Positions 27,028-35,470 of a stretch of DNA of 64,000 bases are shown here, in pieces. The position numbers and the translations under genes were made by a program. How positions within the stretch are numbered: position 1 is the first letter of the stretch; each line of letters starts with the position of its first letter. Source of the stretch: Bacillota bacterium (lineage in GTDB: Bacteria > Bacillota_I > Bacilli_A > RF39 > UBA660); NCBI GenBank assembly GCA_015059335.1, contig SVAP01000003.1:33930-97929 (forward strand). Reading direction: 5' to 3'. A model generated the notes under the pieces. It did not search any database, was not told where the DNA came from, and was given only the letters and a program-made list of their open reading frames with translations.

Positions 27028-29000
27028 TGAAAAAGAAAGCAAAAAAAGGGTTATTACCATATTTATTTTTATTTCTAATTATGTTAACAATTTTATATTT
27101 TGTTTCTAATATGAATAATAAAGTAAATATTTTAAGTTATGACGAATTTATCGTTTCGCTAAACGAAGGAAAAATTGATGAAATGGATATTACTCCTAAA
27201 AGTGGGGCTGGTGTTTATGAATTAACAGGTAAACTTAAGAATTATAAAGAAAATGAAAGCTTCTTTGTAAGGGTGCCACTTTCAGATGAAATAATATCTA
27301 AAATAATTGATACAAATGATGAATATAATTTTAAATTAGTTACTGAAGCTGATCCTGGGTCTAGTTCATTCTGGTTAATAATAATTAATGTTCTACCTAT
27401 ATTATTGTTAGTTGGAGGGACATTCTTAATTTTCACTAAGCAAATGGGTGGAGCAAATAAATCAATGGATTTTGGAAGAAGTAGAGCAAAATTGAATGAA
27501 GATTCAAAAAAAATCAAATTTGATAAAGTTGCTGGTTTACAAGAAGAAAAAGAAGAAGTTAAGGAATTAATTGATTTCTTGAAAAATCCTAAAAAATTTC
27601 AAAAACTAGGTGCAAGAATTCCTAAGGGTGTACTATTAGTTGGTCCTCCAGGAACAGGTAAAACATTGTTAGCGCGTGCGGTAGCTGGTGAAGCTAATGT
27701 TCCATTCTATTATATAAGTGGTTCAGATTTTGTAGAATTGTTTGTTGGTGTTGGTGCAAGTCGTGTTAGAGATATGTTTAAACAAGCTAAACATAATGCT
27801 CCATGTTTAATATTTATAGATGAAATAGATGCAGTAGGTCGCCAAAGAGGTTCTGGTATCGGTGGAGGACATGACGAAAGGGAACAAACATTAAACCAAT
27901 TACTAACTGAAATGGATGGATTTGGCGCTAATGAGGGTATTATTATTATTGCTGCAACAAACCGTCCAGATGTACTTGATCCAGCATTACTTAGACCAGG
28001 TAGATTTGATAGACAGGTTACAGTTAATTTTCCGGATGTTAAAGGTAGGGAAGAAATTCTTGAGGTACATGCTAAAAATAAAACATTCGCTAAAAACGTT
28101 AAATTATCAAATATTGCAAAAAGGACAGTTGGATTTAGTGGTGCTGACTTAGAAAACTTACTAAATGAAGCAGCACTTCTTGCGGTTAGAAGAAATAAAG
28201 AACATATTACAATGGCTGAAATAGATGAAGCTCAAGATAGAGTTTTAATGGGACCAGCAAAGAAAAGCAAAAAATATACTGAAAAAGAAAAAAAGATAGT
28301 TGCATATCATGAAGCAGGTCATGCAGTTATTGGACTAAAACTTGATGGTGCCAACGAGGTTCAAAAAATAACAATTGTACCAAGAGGAGCAGCTGGTGGA
28401 TATAATTTAATGCTACCTAAAGAAGAAACTTATTTTTCAACTAAAAAAGAGTTACTTGATACAATAAGTGGGCTTCTTGCAGGACGTGTTGCTGAAGAAA
28501 CAATATTCAATGAAGTAACAACAGGTGCACATAACGATTTTGAAAAAGCAACAAAAATAGCTCGTGCTATGGTAACCGAATATGGTATGAGTGATTTAGG
28601 TCCAGTTCAATTTGAACAAAGAGAATCAGGAAATGTATTCTTGGGAAGAGATTATACTAAAAGTAGAAATTTCTCAAGTCAAGTTGCATTTGAAATTGAT
28701 CAAGAACAAAGAAAAATTATTAATGAATGTTATAATATAACTAAAAAAATCATTAAAGAAAACATAAATTTATTAGAATTGATTGCTAATTCATTATTGG
28801 AACATGAAACATTAACTAAGGAACAAATTGATTACCTAGTTAAAAATGGTAAAATGCCTAGCGATGAAGAAGTTAAAGAAGAAATCAAAGATTTAGATAA
28901 TTTATCACTAGATGAATTAAAATCTTTGGCTAAGGATAAAAGTATCAAAGGATATACTAAAATGACTAAAGAACAACTTAAAAATGAATTAGAAAAATAA
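27027..29000 (+). CDS. ftsH: ATP-dependent zinc metalloprotease FtsH with unusual C-terminal motif
   Basis: Membrane-anchored AAA+ protease for membrane-protein quality control. Two membrane segments (about 10-28 and 112-135), Walker A 'GPPGTGKT' (about 206), Walker B '[11 protein letters not shown]', the second region of homology ('[19 protein letters not shown]') and zinc site 'HEAGH' (about 428). After the usual end the protein continues with '[20 protein letters not shown]' then '[13 protein letters not shown]', which resembles the Rho_N/SAP helix-loop-helix. Of two adjacent ATGs (27024, 27027) the second has better spacing (6 nt) to AAAGGAGG. 657 residues. Confidence 0.97.
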   Translation: MKKKAKKGLLPYLFLFLIMLTILYFVSNMNNKVNILSYDEFIVSLNEGKIDEMDITPKSGAGVYELTGKLKNYKENESFFVRVPLSDEIISKIIDTNDEYNFKLVTEADPGSSSFWLIIINVLPILLLVGGTFLIFTKQMGGANKSMDFGRSRAKLNEDSKKIKFDKVAGLQEEKEEVKELIDFLKNPKKFQKLGARIPKGVLLVGPPGTGKTLLARAVAGEANVPFYYISGSDFVELFVGVGASRVRDMFKQAKHNAPCLIFIDEIDAVGRQRGSGIGGGHDEREQTLNQLLTEMDGFGANEGIIIIAATNRPDVLDPALLRPGRFDRQVTVNFPDVKGREEILEVHAKNKTFAKNVKLSNIAKRTVGFSGADLENLLNEAALLAVRRNKEHITMAEIDEAQDRVLMGPAKKSKKYTEKEKKIVAYHEAGHAVIGLKLDGANEVQKITIVPRGAAGGYNLMLPKEETYFSTKKELLDTISGLLAGRVAEETIFNEVTTGAHNDFEKATKIARAMVTEYGMSDLGPVQFEQRESGNVFLGRDYTKSRNFSSQVAFEIDQEQRKIINECYNITKKIIKENINLLELIANSLLEHETLTKEQIDYLVKNGKMPSDEEVKEEIKDLDNLSLDELKSLAKDKSIKGYTKMTKEQLKNELEK

Positions 29001-29018
29001 ATATTTATCTAAAAGTGG

Positions 29019-29048
29019 AAAAAGGGATTTCAAAATTCCTTTTTTTTT
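29019..29048 (+). terminator. Terminator after ftsH
   Basis: AAAAAGGGATTT pairs with AAATTCCTTTTT (one G-U), ending in a run of nine T's. Confidence 0.75.
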
Positions 29049-29088
29049 GATAAAATGGATATGCAGATAATCCAAAGAGGTGTTTTAA

Positions 29089-29880
29089 ATGGGTAAGGTA
29101 ATATCAATGGTAAATCAAAAAGGTGGAGTAGGAAAAACAACAACCAGCATTAATTTAGCTGCATCATTAGGATATTTAGGCAAAAAAGTGTTGTTAATTG
29201 ATCTAGATCCACAGGGAAATGCAACAACTGGAGTTGGTATAAACAAAGGAGACATTGATAAAAGCATATACAATGTATTAATTGGAGAATCAAGTATTGG
29301 GGAAGTTATTGTAAAAACCAAATTTAAAAATCTACATATTATACCTGCAACAATTAATTTAGCAGGTGCTGACATTGAATTAATAGAAAAAAGTAGATTT
29401 GAAACTGGATTTTCTAAAAGTGAACAATTAAAAAATAAAATAGAATTAATCAAGGATATGTATGATTTTATTTTAATTGATTGTCCGCCATCACTGGGTA
29501 TTTTAACTACTAATGCATTAACTGCAAGTAATTCTGTTATTATACCAGTTCAATGTGAATTTTTTGCGCTTGAAGGTATTATGCAATTATTAAATAGTAT
29601 AATGCTTGCGCAACGTAATTTAAATCCTAATCTTGATATTGAGGGTGTTTTATTAACAATGCTTGATTCAAGAACAAATTTAGGATTAGAAGTTGTAGAG
29701 GATATAAGAAGTTATTTTAAAGAAAGAGTGTATGACACAATTATTCCAAGACTTATTAGACTTACAGAAGCTCCTTCACATGGAAAACCAATAATTTCTT
29801 ACGATCCGAAAAGTAGAGGTACAGAAGCATATATAAATTTGGCTAAGGAGGTCATAGAAAGAAATGGAACAGAAGCGTAG
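29089..29880 (+). CDS. parA: Chromosome-partitioning ATPase ParA (Soj)
   Basis: ParA/MinD-type ATPase that, with ParB and parS, organises origin segregation and regulates DnaA in B. subtilis. Deviant Walker A 'KGGVGKTTTS' is at residues 11-20, with the signature lysine present, and Walker B 'DFILIDCPPSLGILT'. 263 residues: a chromosomal ParA without the N-terminal helix-turn-helix of plasmid type Ia proteins. It overlaps parB by 17 nt. AGAGGTG is the ribosome-binding site. Confidence 0.97.
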   Translation: MGKVISMVNQKGGVGKTTTSINLAASLGYLGKKVLLIDLDPQGNATTGVGINKGDIDKSIYNVLIGESSIGEVIVKTKFKNLHIIPATINLAGADIELIEKSRFETGFSKSEQLKNKIELIKDMYDFILIDCPPSLGILTTNALTASNSVIIPVQCEFFALEGIMQLLNSIMLAQRNLNPNLDIEGVLLTMLDSRTNLGLEVVEDIRSYFKERVYDTIIPRLIRLTEAPSHGKPIISYDPKSRGTEAYINLAKEVIERNGTEA

Positions 29881-30748
29881 AGCATTAGGTAAAGGATTAG
29901 AACAGTTATTTAATAGTGAATCATTAGATTTTTCACAAATTGAAGAAAAGATAGTAGAAGAAGCATCGAAAGATGAAATAGTTAATATTAAACTAGCTGA
30001 ATTACGTAGTAATCCATATCAACCAAGAATATATTTTGATGAAGCAGCATTACAAGAATTATCAGATTCTATAAAAGAACACGGAGTTTTTCAACCAATA
30101 ATTGTTAAAAAAAGTATCAAAGGATATGAGATAATTGCAGGTGAAAGAAGAGTTAAAGCCAGCAAAAAGGCTGGATTAGAGACAATACCGGCAATAATCA
30201 GAGATTTCACTGATGAAGAAATGATGCAAATAGCATTGCTTGAAAATCTTCAAAGAGAAAATTTAAGTGCAATAGAAGAAGCAAAAGCATATTATGATAT
30301 TATTAATTCATTAAGTATTACACAAGATGAATTAGCGAAACGTGTTGGTAAGAGCAGAAGTCATATTACAAATATGATTGGCTTACTTAGATTACCACTT
30401 AATGTTAAAAATCTTATTAATAATAAAAAGATTTCAATGGGTCATGCAAGAGTTCTTAGTAAATTAGAAAGTAATGAGCAAATAGAGGAATTAGCAAATA
30501 AAATAGTTGCCGAAGATTTAAGTGTTAGAGAATTAGAAGAATTAACTAGTAATGCTGACTACAAAAAAAGTATGCCAGTAACAAAATCTAAAAAAACTGT
30601 TGCTAGACCATACACATATGTTGAAGATAAAATGAAAGAACATTTAGGAACAAAAGTTAAAATCACTGATAAAAAAATTGAAATTTCATTTGATTCTCCT
30701 CAAGATTTAAATAGAATATTAGAAATAATTAATATAAAAGTAGATTAA
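29864..30748 (+). CDS. parB: Chromosome-partitioning protein ParB (Spo0J)
   Basis: CTP-dependent DNA clamp that loads at parS and recruits SMC. N-terminal 'ALGKGLEQLF' contacts ParA; 'KLAELRSNPYQPRIYFDE' and 'EIIAGERRVKASKKAG' form the CTP-binding/hydrolysis region (GERR box), and 'DELAKRVGKSRSHITNMI' is the parS-reading helix-turn-helix. The C-terminal dimerisation domain is short. 294 residues. Its predicted targets are the five parS sites at 5973-6348, about 24 kb away. No noc-like second copy is seen, and the window reads Spo0J rather than Noc because the sites are parS. Confidence 0.97.
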   Translation: MEQKRRALGKGLEQLFNSESLDFSQIEEKIVEEASKDEIVNIKLAELRSNPYQPRIYFDEAALQELSDSIKEHGVFQPIIVKKSIKGYEIIAGERRVKASKKAGLETIPAIIRDFTDEEMMQIALLENLQRENLSAIEEAKAYYDIINSLSITQDELAKRVGKSRSHITNMIGLLRLPLNVKNLINNKKISMGHARVLSKLESNEQIEELANKIVAEDLSVRELEELTSNADYKKSMPVTKSKKTVARPYTYVEDKMKEHLGTKVKITDKKIEISFDSPQDLNRILEIINIKVD

Positions 30749-30773
30749 AAATATACACAAGTGGAGGTGTATA

Positions 30774-30959
30774 ATGGAACAAAATTACAAATTAGGATCA
30801 ATTGTAATTATGAAAAAGCAACATCCATGTGGTGAAAATAAATTTGAAATAATTAGAGTTGGTGCCGATATTAAAATAAAATGTATAAACTGTGGAAGAA
30901 GTATTATGCTACCAAGAATAGAATTTAATAAAAAAATTAAAAAAGTGGAGGTTTTCTAA
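30774..30959 (+). CDS. DUF951 family small protein
   Basis: 61 residues, 'YKLGSIVIMKKQHPCGENKF' with 'RVGADIKIKCINCGRSIMLP' as the hallmark. The cysteines (one in HPCG, two in CINCG) suggest metal binding. Function is unknown; the gene lies between parB and ychF across many Bacillota. It overlaps the next gene by one base (TAATG), indicating coupled translation. Ribosome-binding site TGGAGGTG. Confidence 0.9.
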   Translation: MEQNYKLGSIVIMKKQHPCGENKFEIIRVGADIKIKCINCGRSIMLPRIEFNKKIKKVEVF

Positions 30960-32527
30960 TGTTAAAAAAACGAAAAATAAGAAAAATAAGCCCTATAACA
31001 ATATTTTTATTGTTGATTCTTGGAACCATTTTGTTAAGTGCATTAATGAGTGGGCTAGGAAAAATAAAAATTAATAATACTTATCCGTTTTCATTTTTAT
31101 CACAAGGTACATATAGTACAATAAATTCTGTAACTGGGGAATTAGAAAACCAATTTATTGAGGTTGAATCTCTTTTAACTAGAACTGGATTACAATATAT
31201 TATAAGTAATATTGTTACAAATTTTATTTCCTTCTCGCCACTATCTATGTTATTAATATCTTTAATAGGCTTTTCTGTGGCAGAAAAATCCGGTTTAATT
31301 AAAACTATTTCTGCAATGTTTAGTCCTAAAACTCCAAATTATGTTTATACATTTATAATAGTTTTGTTAGGTATTATTACAACTTTTTGTAGTGATATAG
31401 GATATGTTATTATAATTCCTTTAGGTGCGATTTTATTTTCATTAAATAAAAGAAATCCTATGGGTGGAATTATAGCAGCGTTTGCTGGTACTGCTGGTGG
31501 AGTTGGTATAAATTTATTGCTAGGTACAATGGATATGAATTTAACTACTTATACAACTTCTGCTGCTAAAATATTAGATTCTAAATATAATATTGCATTA
31601 TATGGCAACTATTTCTTTGTTGCTGTAGCTACAATATTAATTACAATAATTGCAACAGTAGTTACTGAAAAAATGATAATGACTAGATTATCTAATAAAT
31701 TGGAAGAAACTGATGAATTGTTTATAATTGAAAAAAAAGAAAAAAGAGGATTATTTTTATCAGGTATTTCTACTATTATTTTAGTAGTGTTATTCATATA
31801 TTGTATAATACCTGGATTACCTTTTTCTGGACTTCTTTTAGATTTATCGGTTAACGGTTATACTAATCAATTGTTTGGATCAAATTCATATTTCCAACAA
31901 GGGTTAGTTTCAATAGTATCAATTATAATGTTTGTTGCGGGATTATGTTATGGTATTGGTGCTAAAACTATTGATAGTGATAAGACTATTACTAACTTCA
32001 TTTGTTCTGCATTTAATAAAATTGGATATTTAATTGTATTGATATTCTTTGCTTCACAATTTATAGCAATATTTAAGAAAACAAACATTGGTGTTATTGT
32101 TAATATTTGGATGTTAGATATATTAAAGGCAACTAGTATAAGTGGATTACCATTAATTTTATTGTTTTTTATATTTACAATGGTAGGTAATATATTTTTG
32201 CCATCACCAGCATTAAAGTGGTCAATAATGGCACCAGCAATTGTACCATTATTTATGCAAGCTAATATGACACCTGAATTTGCACAGATTGTATATAGAA
32301 CAGCAATTTCAACAACAAATTTACTTACACCATTATTAGCCTATTATGTTATTTATTTAGGATACTTACAAATATATAATAGAAAAGATGAAACAATTAC
32401 TATCAGTGAATCATTTAGGTATTTGAGACCATATTGGATGATTTTTGCAGTTACCTTCTTGATACTTATTATTATTTGGTATATAATAGGAGCACCAATT
32501 GCTCCAGGAGTTTATCCTACATTATAG
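30959..32527 (+). CDS. AbgT-family transporter
   Basis: 522 residues with about 11 hydrophobic segments. Family landmarks: 'FISFSPLSMLLISLIGFSVA' followed by 'EKSGLIKTI', 'FCSDIGYVIIIPLGAILF', 'GTAGGVGINLLLGTMD', and 'GNIFLPSPALKWSIMAPAIV'. AbgT proteins move p-aminobenzoyl-glutamate or export sulfonamide-like metabolites; the substrate here is not decidable. It is translationally coupled to the DUF951 gene and sits 11 nt before ychF, a place where Bacillus has no such transporter, so it looks like a lineage-specific insertion. Confidence 0.85.
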   Translation: MLKKRKIRKISPITIFLLLILGTILLSALMSGLGKIKINNTYPFSFLSQGTYSTINSVTGELENQFIEVESLLTRTGLQYIISNIVTNFISFSPLSMLLISLIGFSVAEKSGLIKTISAMFSPKTPNYVYTFIIVLLGIITTFCSDIGYVIIIPLGAILFSLNKRNPMGGIIAAFAGTAGGVGINLLLGTMDMNLTTYTTSAAKILDSKYNIALYGNYFFVAVATILITIIATVVTEKMIMTRLSNKLEETDELFIIEKKEKRGLFLSGISTIILVVLFIYCIIPGLPFSGLLLDLSVNGYTNQLFGSNSYFQQGLVSIVSIIMFVAGLCYGIGAKTIDSDKTITNFICSAFNKIGYLIVLIFFASQFIAIFKKTNIGVIVNIWMLDILKATSISGLPLILLFFIFTMVGNIFLPSPALKWSIMAPAIVPLFMQANMTPEFAQIVYRTAISTTNLLTPLLAYYVIYLGYLQIYNRKDETITISESFRYLRPYWMIFAVTFLILIIIWYIIGAPIAPGVYPTL

Positions 32528-32538
32528 GAGGTTTTAAT

Positions 32539-33639
32539 ATGAGTTTAACAGCTGGAATAGTTGGTTTACCAAATGTTGGTAAATCAACTTTATTTAATGC
32601 AATTACTAAAAAAAATATTTTAGCAGCAAATTATCCGTTTGCTACAATTGATCCAAATGTTGGTATGGTAACAGTACCAGATAAGAGACTAGAAGTTTTA
32701 GTTGATATGTATACGCCTAAAAATTTTGTGCCGACAACATTTGAATTCACAGATATTGCAGGTCTTGTTAAAGGTGCTTCTCTAGGTGAAGGTTTAGGAA
32801 ATAAATTTTTGTCACATATTAGAGAAGTAGATGCAATATGCGAAGTTGTAAGATGTTTTGAAGATGAAAATATTACTCATGTAGAAGGTGTTGTTGATCC
32901 AATACGTGATATAGAAATCATCAATTTAGAATTAATATTGTCCGATTTAGAAATTATTGAAGGTAGAATTGGAAGAATAGAAAAAAGAGCAAAAACCGGT
33001 AAAGAAAAAGATGTAATTGCAGAATATGAATTGATGGTTAGAATTAAAGATTCATTAACAAAAAATATTCCTGCAAGATTTTTAGAATATACAAAAGAAG
33101 AATTAGATATAATTAAAGCATTTAATTTAATTACTATGAAGCCATTTATATATGTTGCTAACATCAAAGAGTCAGAAATTTCTTATAAAGAAAATCCATA
33201 TGTGGAAAAAGTTAGAGAATATGCTAGAAAAGAAAACGCTGAAGTTGTTGTTTTATGTGCTAAAATAGAATCTGAATTAAGTGAGTTAAATGATGATGAA
33301 AAAGAAATGTTTTTAGAAGAATTAGGAATAGAGCAAAGTGGATTAGATAAATTAATAAATGCAACATATCATTTACTTGGACTTGCAACATATTTTACTG
33401 CCGGTGAAAAAGAAGTGCGAGCATGGACTTTTAAACGAGGTATGAAAGCACCTGAATGTGCTGGAATTATCCACTCTGATTTCCAAAGAGGATTTATTAA
33501 AGCTGAAATAATGAGTTATGATGACTTAATTACTTGTGGAAGTGAAAAACTAGTAAGAGAAGCTGGTAAAATGCGCTTAGAAGGTAAAGAATATTTAATG
33601 AAAGATGGAGATATTTGTTATTTTAGATTTAACGTTTAA
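32539..33639 (+). CDS. ychF: Redox-regulated ATPase YchF (Obg family)
   Basis: Ribosome-associated P-loop protein, preferring ATP. P-loop 'GLPNVGKSTL' at residues 8-17, 'TFEFTDIAGLVKGASLGEGL' as G3 region, the altered G4 motif 'NIKESE' instead of NKxD (the basis for ATP use), and a C-terminal TGS domain ending 'MKDGDICYFRFNV'. 366 residues from ATG 32539, AGGAGG 7 nt upstream. The frame is open far upstream into the transporter, but this start gives the canonical 'MSLTAGIVGLPNVGKS'. Confidence 0.97.
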   Translation: MSLTAGIVGLPNVGKSTLFNAITKKNILAANYPFATIDPNVGMVTVPDKRLEVLVDMYTPKNFVPTTFEFTDIAGLVKGASLGEGLGNKFLSHIREVDAICEVVRCFEDENITHVEGVVDPIRDIEIINLELILSDLEIIEGRIGRIEKRAKTGKEKDVIAEYELMVRIKDSLTKNIPARFLEYTKEELDIIKAFNLITMKPFIYVANIKESEISYKENPYVEKVREYARKENAEVVVLCAKIESELSELNDDEKEMFLEELGIEQSGLDKLINATYHLLGLATYFTAGEKEVRAWTFKRGMKAPECAGIIHSDFQRGFIKAEIMSYDDLITCGSEKLVREAGKMRLEGKEYLMKDGDICYFRFNV

Positions 33640-33643
33640 AATT

Positions 33644-33674
33644 AATATGTAAAAAAACTTTACATATTTTTTTT
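33644..33674 (+). terminator. Terminator after ychF
   Basis: AATATGTAAA (33644-33653), short A-rich loop, TTTACATATT (33659-33668), eight T's. The 3' arm also supplies the -35 of the rpsF promoter. Confidence 0.8.
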
Positions 33675-33687
33675 ACTTTGTTATAAT
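33659..33687 (+). promoter_or_regulatory. Promoter of rpsF-ssb-rpsR
   Basis: TTTACA (33659-33664), 17-nt spacer, TATAAT (33682-33687). The -35 lies inside the ychF terminator stem. Confidence 0.65.
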
Positions 33688-33705
33688 ATTAAACGAGTAT
33701 TAATT

Positions 33706-33748
33706 TACTCCTTGCTTGAACAAAGCCGGAAGACCAAAAGGAGGTGTC
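33706..33748 (+). promoter_or_regulatory. S6:S18 autoregulatory leader of rpsF operon
   Basis: CTCCTT (33708-33713) pairs with the rpsF Shine-Dalgarno AAGGAG (33738-33743); the enclosed loop carries GCCGGAAGACC with the CCG (33726-33728) characteristic of leaders bound by the S6:S18 complex, mimicking 16S helix 22. Binding would lock the ribosome-binding site away. Pairing and CCG are seen; regulation is by analogy to known bacterial leaders. Confidence 0.7.
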
Positions 33749-33756
33749 TAGAATAT

Positions 33757-34047
33757 ATGACAAATTATGAAATAATGTATATTGTTAGACCTAATCTAGA
33801 AGAAGATTCAATTAAAAAAATCCATGAAAGTTTTGTTAAACTTTTAAATGACAATGGAGCTAAAGTTACTGAATCTAAAGAATTAGGACAAAAACAATTA
33901 GCTTATGAAATCAAAAAATTTAAAACAGGATATTATTTCTTAATTAATTTAGAAGCTGAAAATGATAAAGCAATTAAAGAATTTGATCGTTTAGCTCTAA
34001 TTAGCGAAGATATTATTCGTCATTTAATTATTAACTTAGATAAATAA
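33757..34047 (+). CDS. rpsF: 30S ribosomal protein S6
   Basis: 96 residues, 'MTNYEIMYIVRPNLEEDSIK' with 'KQLAYEIKKFKTGYYFLINL' as the family core. Start ATG 33757; the frame runs back to a TTG in the leader, but AAAGGAGGTG is 11 nt before this ATG and the protein start is canonical. S6 pairs with S18 on the platform of the small subunit; both genes flank ssb in this operon, the standard bacterial order. Confidence 0.96.
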   Translation: MTNYEIMYIVRPNLEEDSIKKIHESFVKLLNDNGAKVTESKELGQKQLAYEIKKFKTGYYFLINLEAENDKAIKEFDRLALISEDIIRHLIINLDK

Positions 34048-34063
34048 AAGAAGAGGTATTATC

Positions 34064-34534
34064 ATGAATAAAGTAGTTTTAATAGGAAGATTAACTAGGG
34101 ATCCAGATTTAAGATATCCATCAAGTAATGTGCCAGTTGCTAATTTTACTATTGCTGTAAATCGTCCATTTGAAAATCAAAATGGTGAAAGAGTAGCTGA
34201 TTTTATCAACATTATAGTGTGGAGAAAACAAGCAGAAAATGTAAAAAAATATATTGGAAAAGGTAGTTTAGTAGCAGTTGAAGGTAGAATTCAAACTAGA
34301 AATTACGAAGGACAAGACGGTAAAAGAGTTTATGTTACAGAAGTTGTTGCTGATAGCGTTCAATTCTTAGAATCTAAAAGTCAATCGCAAAATAGAAATA
34401 GTTCATATGGAATGGATGTTCCAATGGGACCTATGGAAGAAGATATGCCACAACCTACTAGTATAGAGGAAGAAGATCCATTTGCTAATTTCGGTAGTGA
34501 TATAGAAATTAGTGATGATGATTTACCATTTTAA
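34064..34534 (+). CDS. ssb: Single-stranded DNA-binding protein
   Basis: OB-fold protein of 156 residues: 'MNKVVLIGRLTRDPDLRYPS' start, 'VANFTIAVNRPF', 'FINIIVWRKQAENVKKYI', then a Ser/Gln/Asn-rich linker and the acidic tip 'ISDDDLPF' that binds partner proteins such as RecO, RecG and PriA. It lies between rpsF and rpsR. The tip matches the canonical DDDIPF type. Confidence 0.97.
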   Translation: MNKVVLIGRLTRDPDLRYPSSNVPVANFTIAVNRPFENQNGERVADFINIIVWRKQAENVKKYIGKGSLVAVEGRIQTRNYEGQDGKRVYVTEVVADSVQFLESKSQSQNRNSSYGMDVPMGPMEEDMPQPTSIEEEDPFANFGSDIEISDDDLPF

Positions 34535-34550
34535 AAAGGAGGAATGAACT

Positions 34551-34766
34551 TTGGCAGAATTTTATAGAAAGAGAAAAAAAATATGTCAAATGTGTGCTGG
34601 AAAAGACGTAAACTATAAAGATGTAGATATAGTTAAAAAATATATAAATGAATCAGGTAAAATGTTACCTAGAAGAGTTACTGGTGCATGTGCTAAACAT
34701 CAAAGATTTATCTCAATTCAAGTTAAAAGAGCTAGATTCATAGGTTTAATACCTTATAAAAAATAA
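34551..34766 (+). CDS. rpsR: 30S ribosomal protein S18
   Basis: 71 residues from a TTG start at 34551, with AAAGGAGG 8 nt upstream; a nearby ATG (34544) is out of frame. 'KICQMCAGK' keeps a CxxC pair, 'VKKYINESGKMLPRRVTGAC' and 'KHQRFISIQVKRARFIGLIP' are the family core. Partner of S6. A bidirectional terminator ends the operon. Confidence 0.95.
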   Translation: MAEFYRKRKKICQMCAGKDVNYKDVDIVKKYINESGKMLPRRVTGACAKHQRFISIQVKRARFIGLIPYKK

Positions 34767-34795
34767 AAAACGAGATTTCTCGTTTTTTTTATTTT
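34765..34795. terminator. Bidirectional terminator between rpsR and clpP
   Basis: AAAAAACGAG (34765-34774), loop ATTT, CTCGTTTTTT (34779-34788). The clpP stop codon is within the T run. Confidence 0.85.
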
Positions 34796-35361
34796 AAAAT
34801 TTTATCAACAATTCCATATTCTAAAGCTTCATCTGCACTCATAAAGTTATCTCTTTCAGTATCTAATTCAATTTTTTTTATATTTTGATTTGTATTTTTA
34901 GCTAAAATTTTATTTAATTTATTTCGCATCTTGATAATTCTTTCCGCTGCAATTTTAATTTCTGTTGCTTGACCTTGTACTCCACCTAATGGTTGATGAA
35001 TCATAACCTCTGCATTTGGCAATATGAATCTTTTTCCTTTTTTTCCACAAGATAATAAAAATGCTGCCATACTTGCTGCAATACCTAAACAATTTGTTGA
35101 GATATCGCTTTTTACAAAATTCATAGTATCATATATTGCCATACCTGCTGTAACAGAACCACCAGGGGAATTAATATACATATGAATATCATCATGATTT
35201 ATTGAATCTAAATATAATATTTGTGCCATAATACTATTAGCGAGGGTATCATTAATTTCTCCGCTCAATATTATTATTCTATCTTTTAACAATCTAGAAT
35301 ATATATCATATGCTCTTTCCCCATAATTACTCTTCTCAATAACTGTTGGAATTAAGTTCAT
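34789..35361 (-). CDS. clpP: ATP-dependent Clp protease proteolytic subunit
   Basis: Serine peptidase forming tetradecamers with ClpX/ClpC. The catalytic triad is at canonical positions: Ser97 ('GIAASMAAF'), His122 ('MIHQPLGG') and Asp171 ('TERDNFMSA'). 190 residues from the ATG at 35361, giving '[20 protein letters not shown]'; a GTG three codons earlier lies in the ribosome-binding site GGGTGAT. Minus strand, convergent with rpsR. No CtsR-type direct repeat was recognised upstream. Confidence 0.96.
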   Translation of the reverse strand: MNLIPTVIEKSNYGERAYDIYSRLLKDRIIILSGEINDTLANSIMAQILYLDSINHDDIHMYINSPGGSVTAGMAIYDTMNFVKSDISTNCLGIAASMAAFLLSCGKKGKRFILPNAEVMIHQPLGGVQGQATEIKIAAERIIKMRNKLNKILAKNTNQNIKKIELDTERDNFMSADEALEYGIVDKILK

Positions 35362-35470
35362 TTTTATCACCCAATTATAATTTAGTCTAAATTTATTTTT
35401 TTATTCATAAAATAATATGACAAAATTATAATTATTTGATAGAATATAAATAGAGAATAAGAGGGATACT

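Noticed and set aside
27916..28152. Plus-strand frame of 78 codons inside ftsH
   Set aside because: It is a second-frame shadow of the conserved AAA+ core of FtsH, with no ribosome-binding site.
35371..35385. Minus-strand TATAAT just upstream of clpP as its promoter
   Set aside because: Transcription would start only a few bases before the ATG, leaving no room for the visible Shine-Dalgarno.
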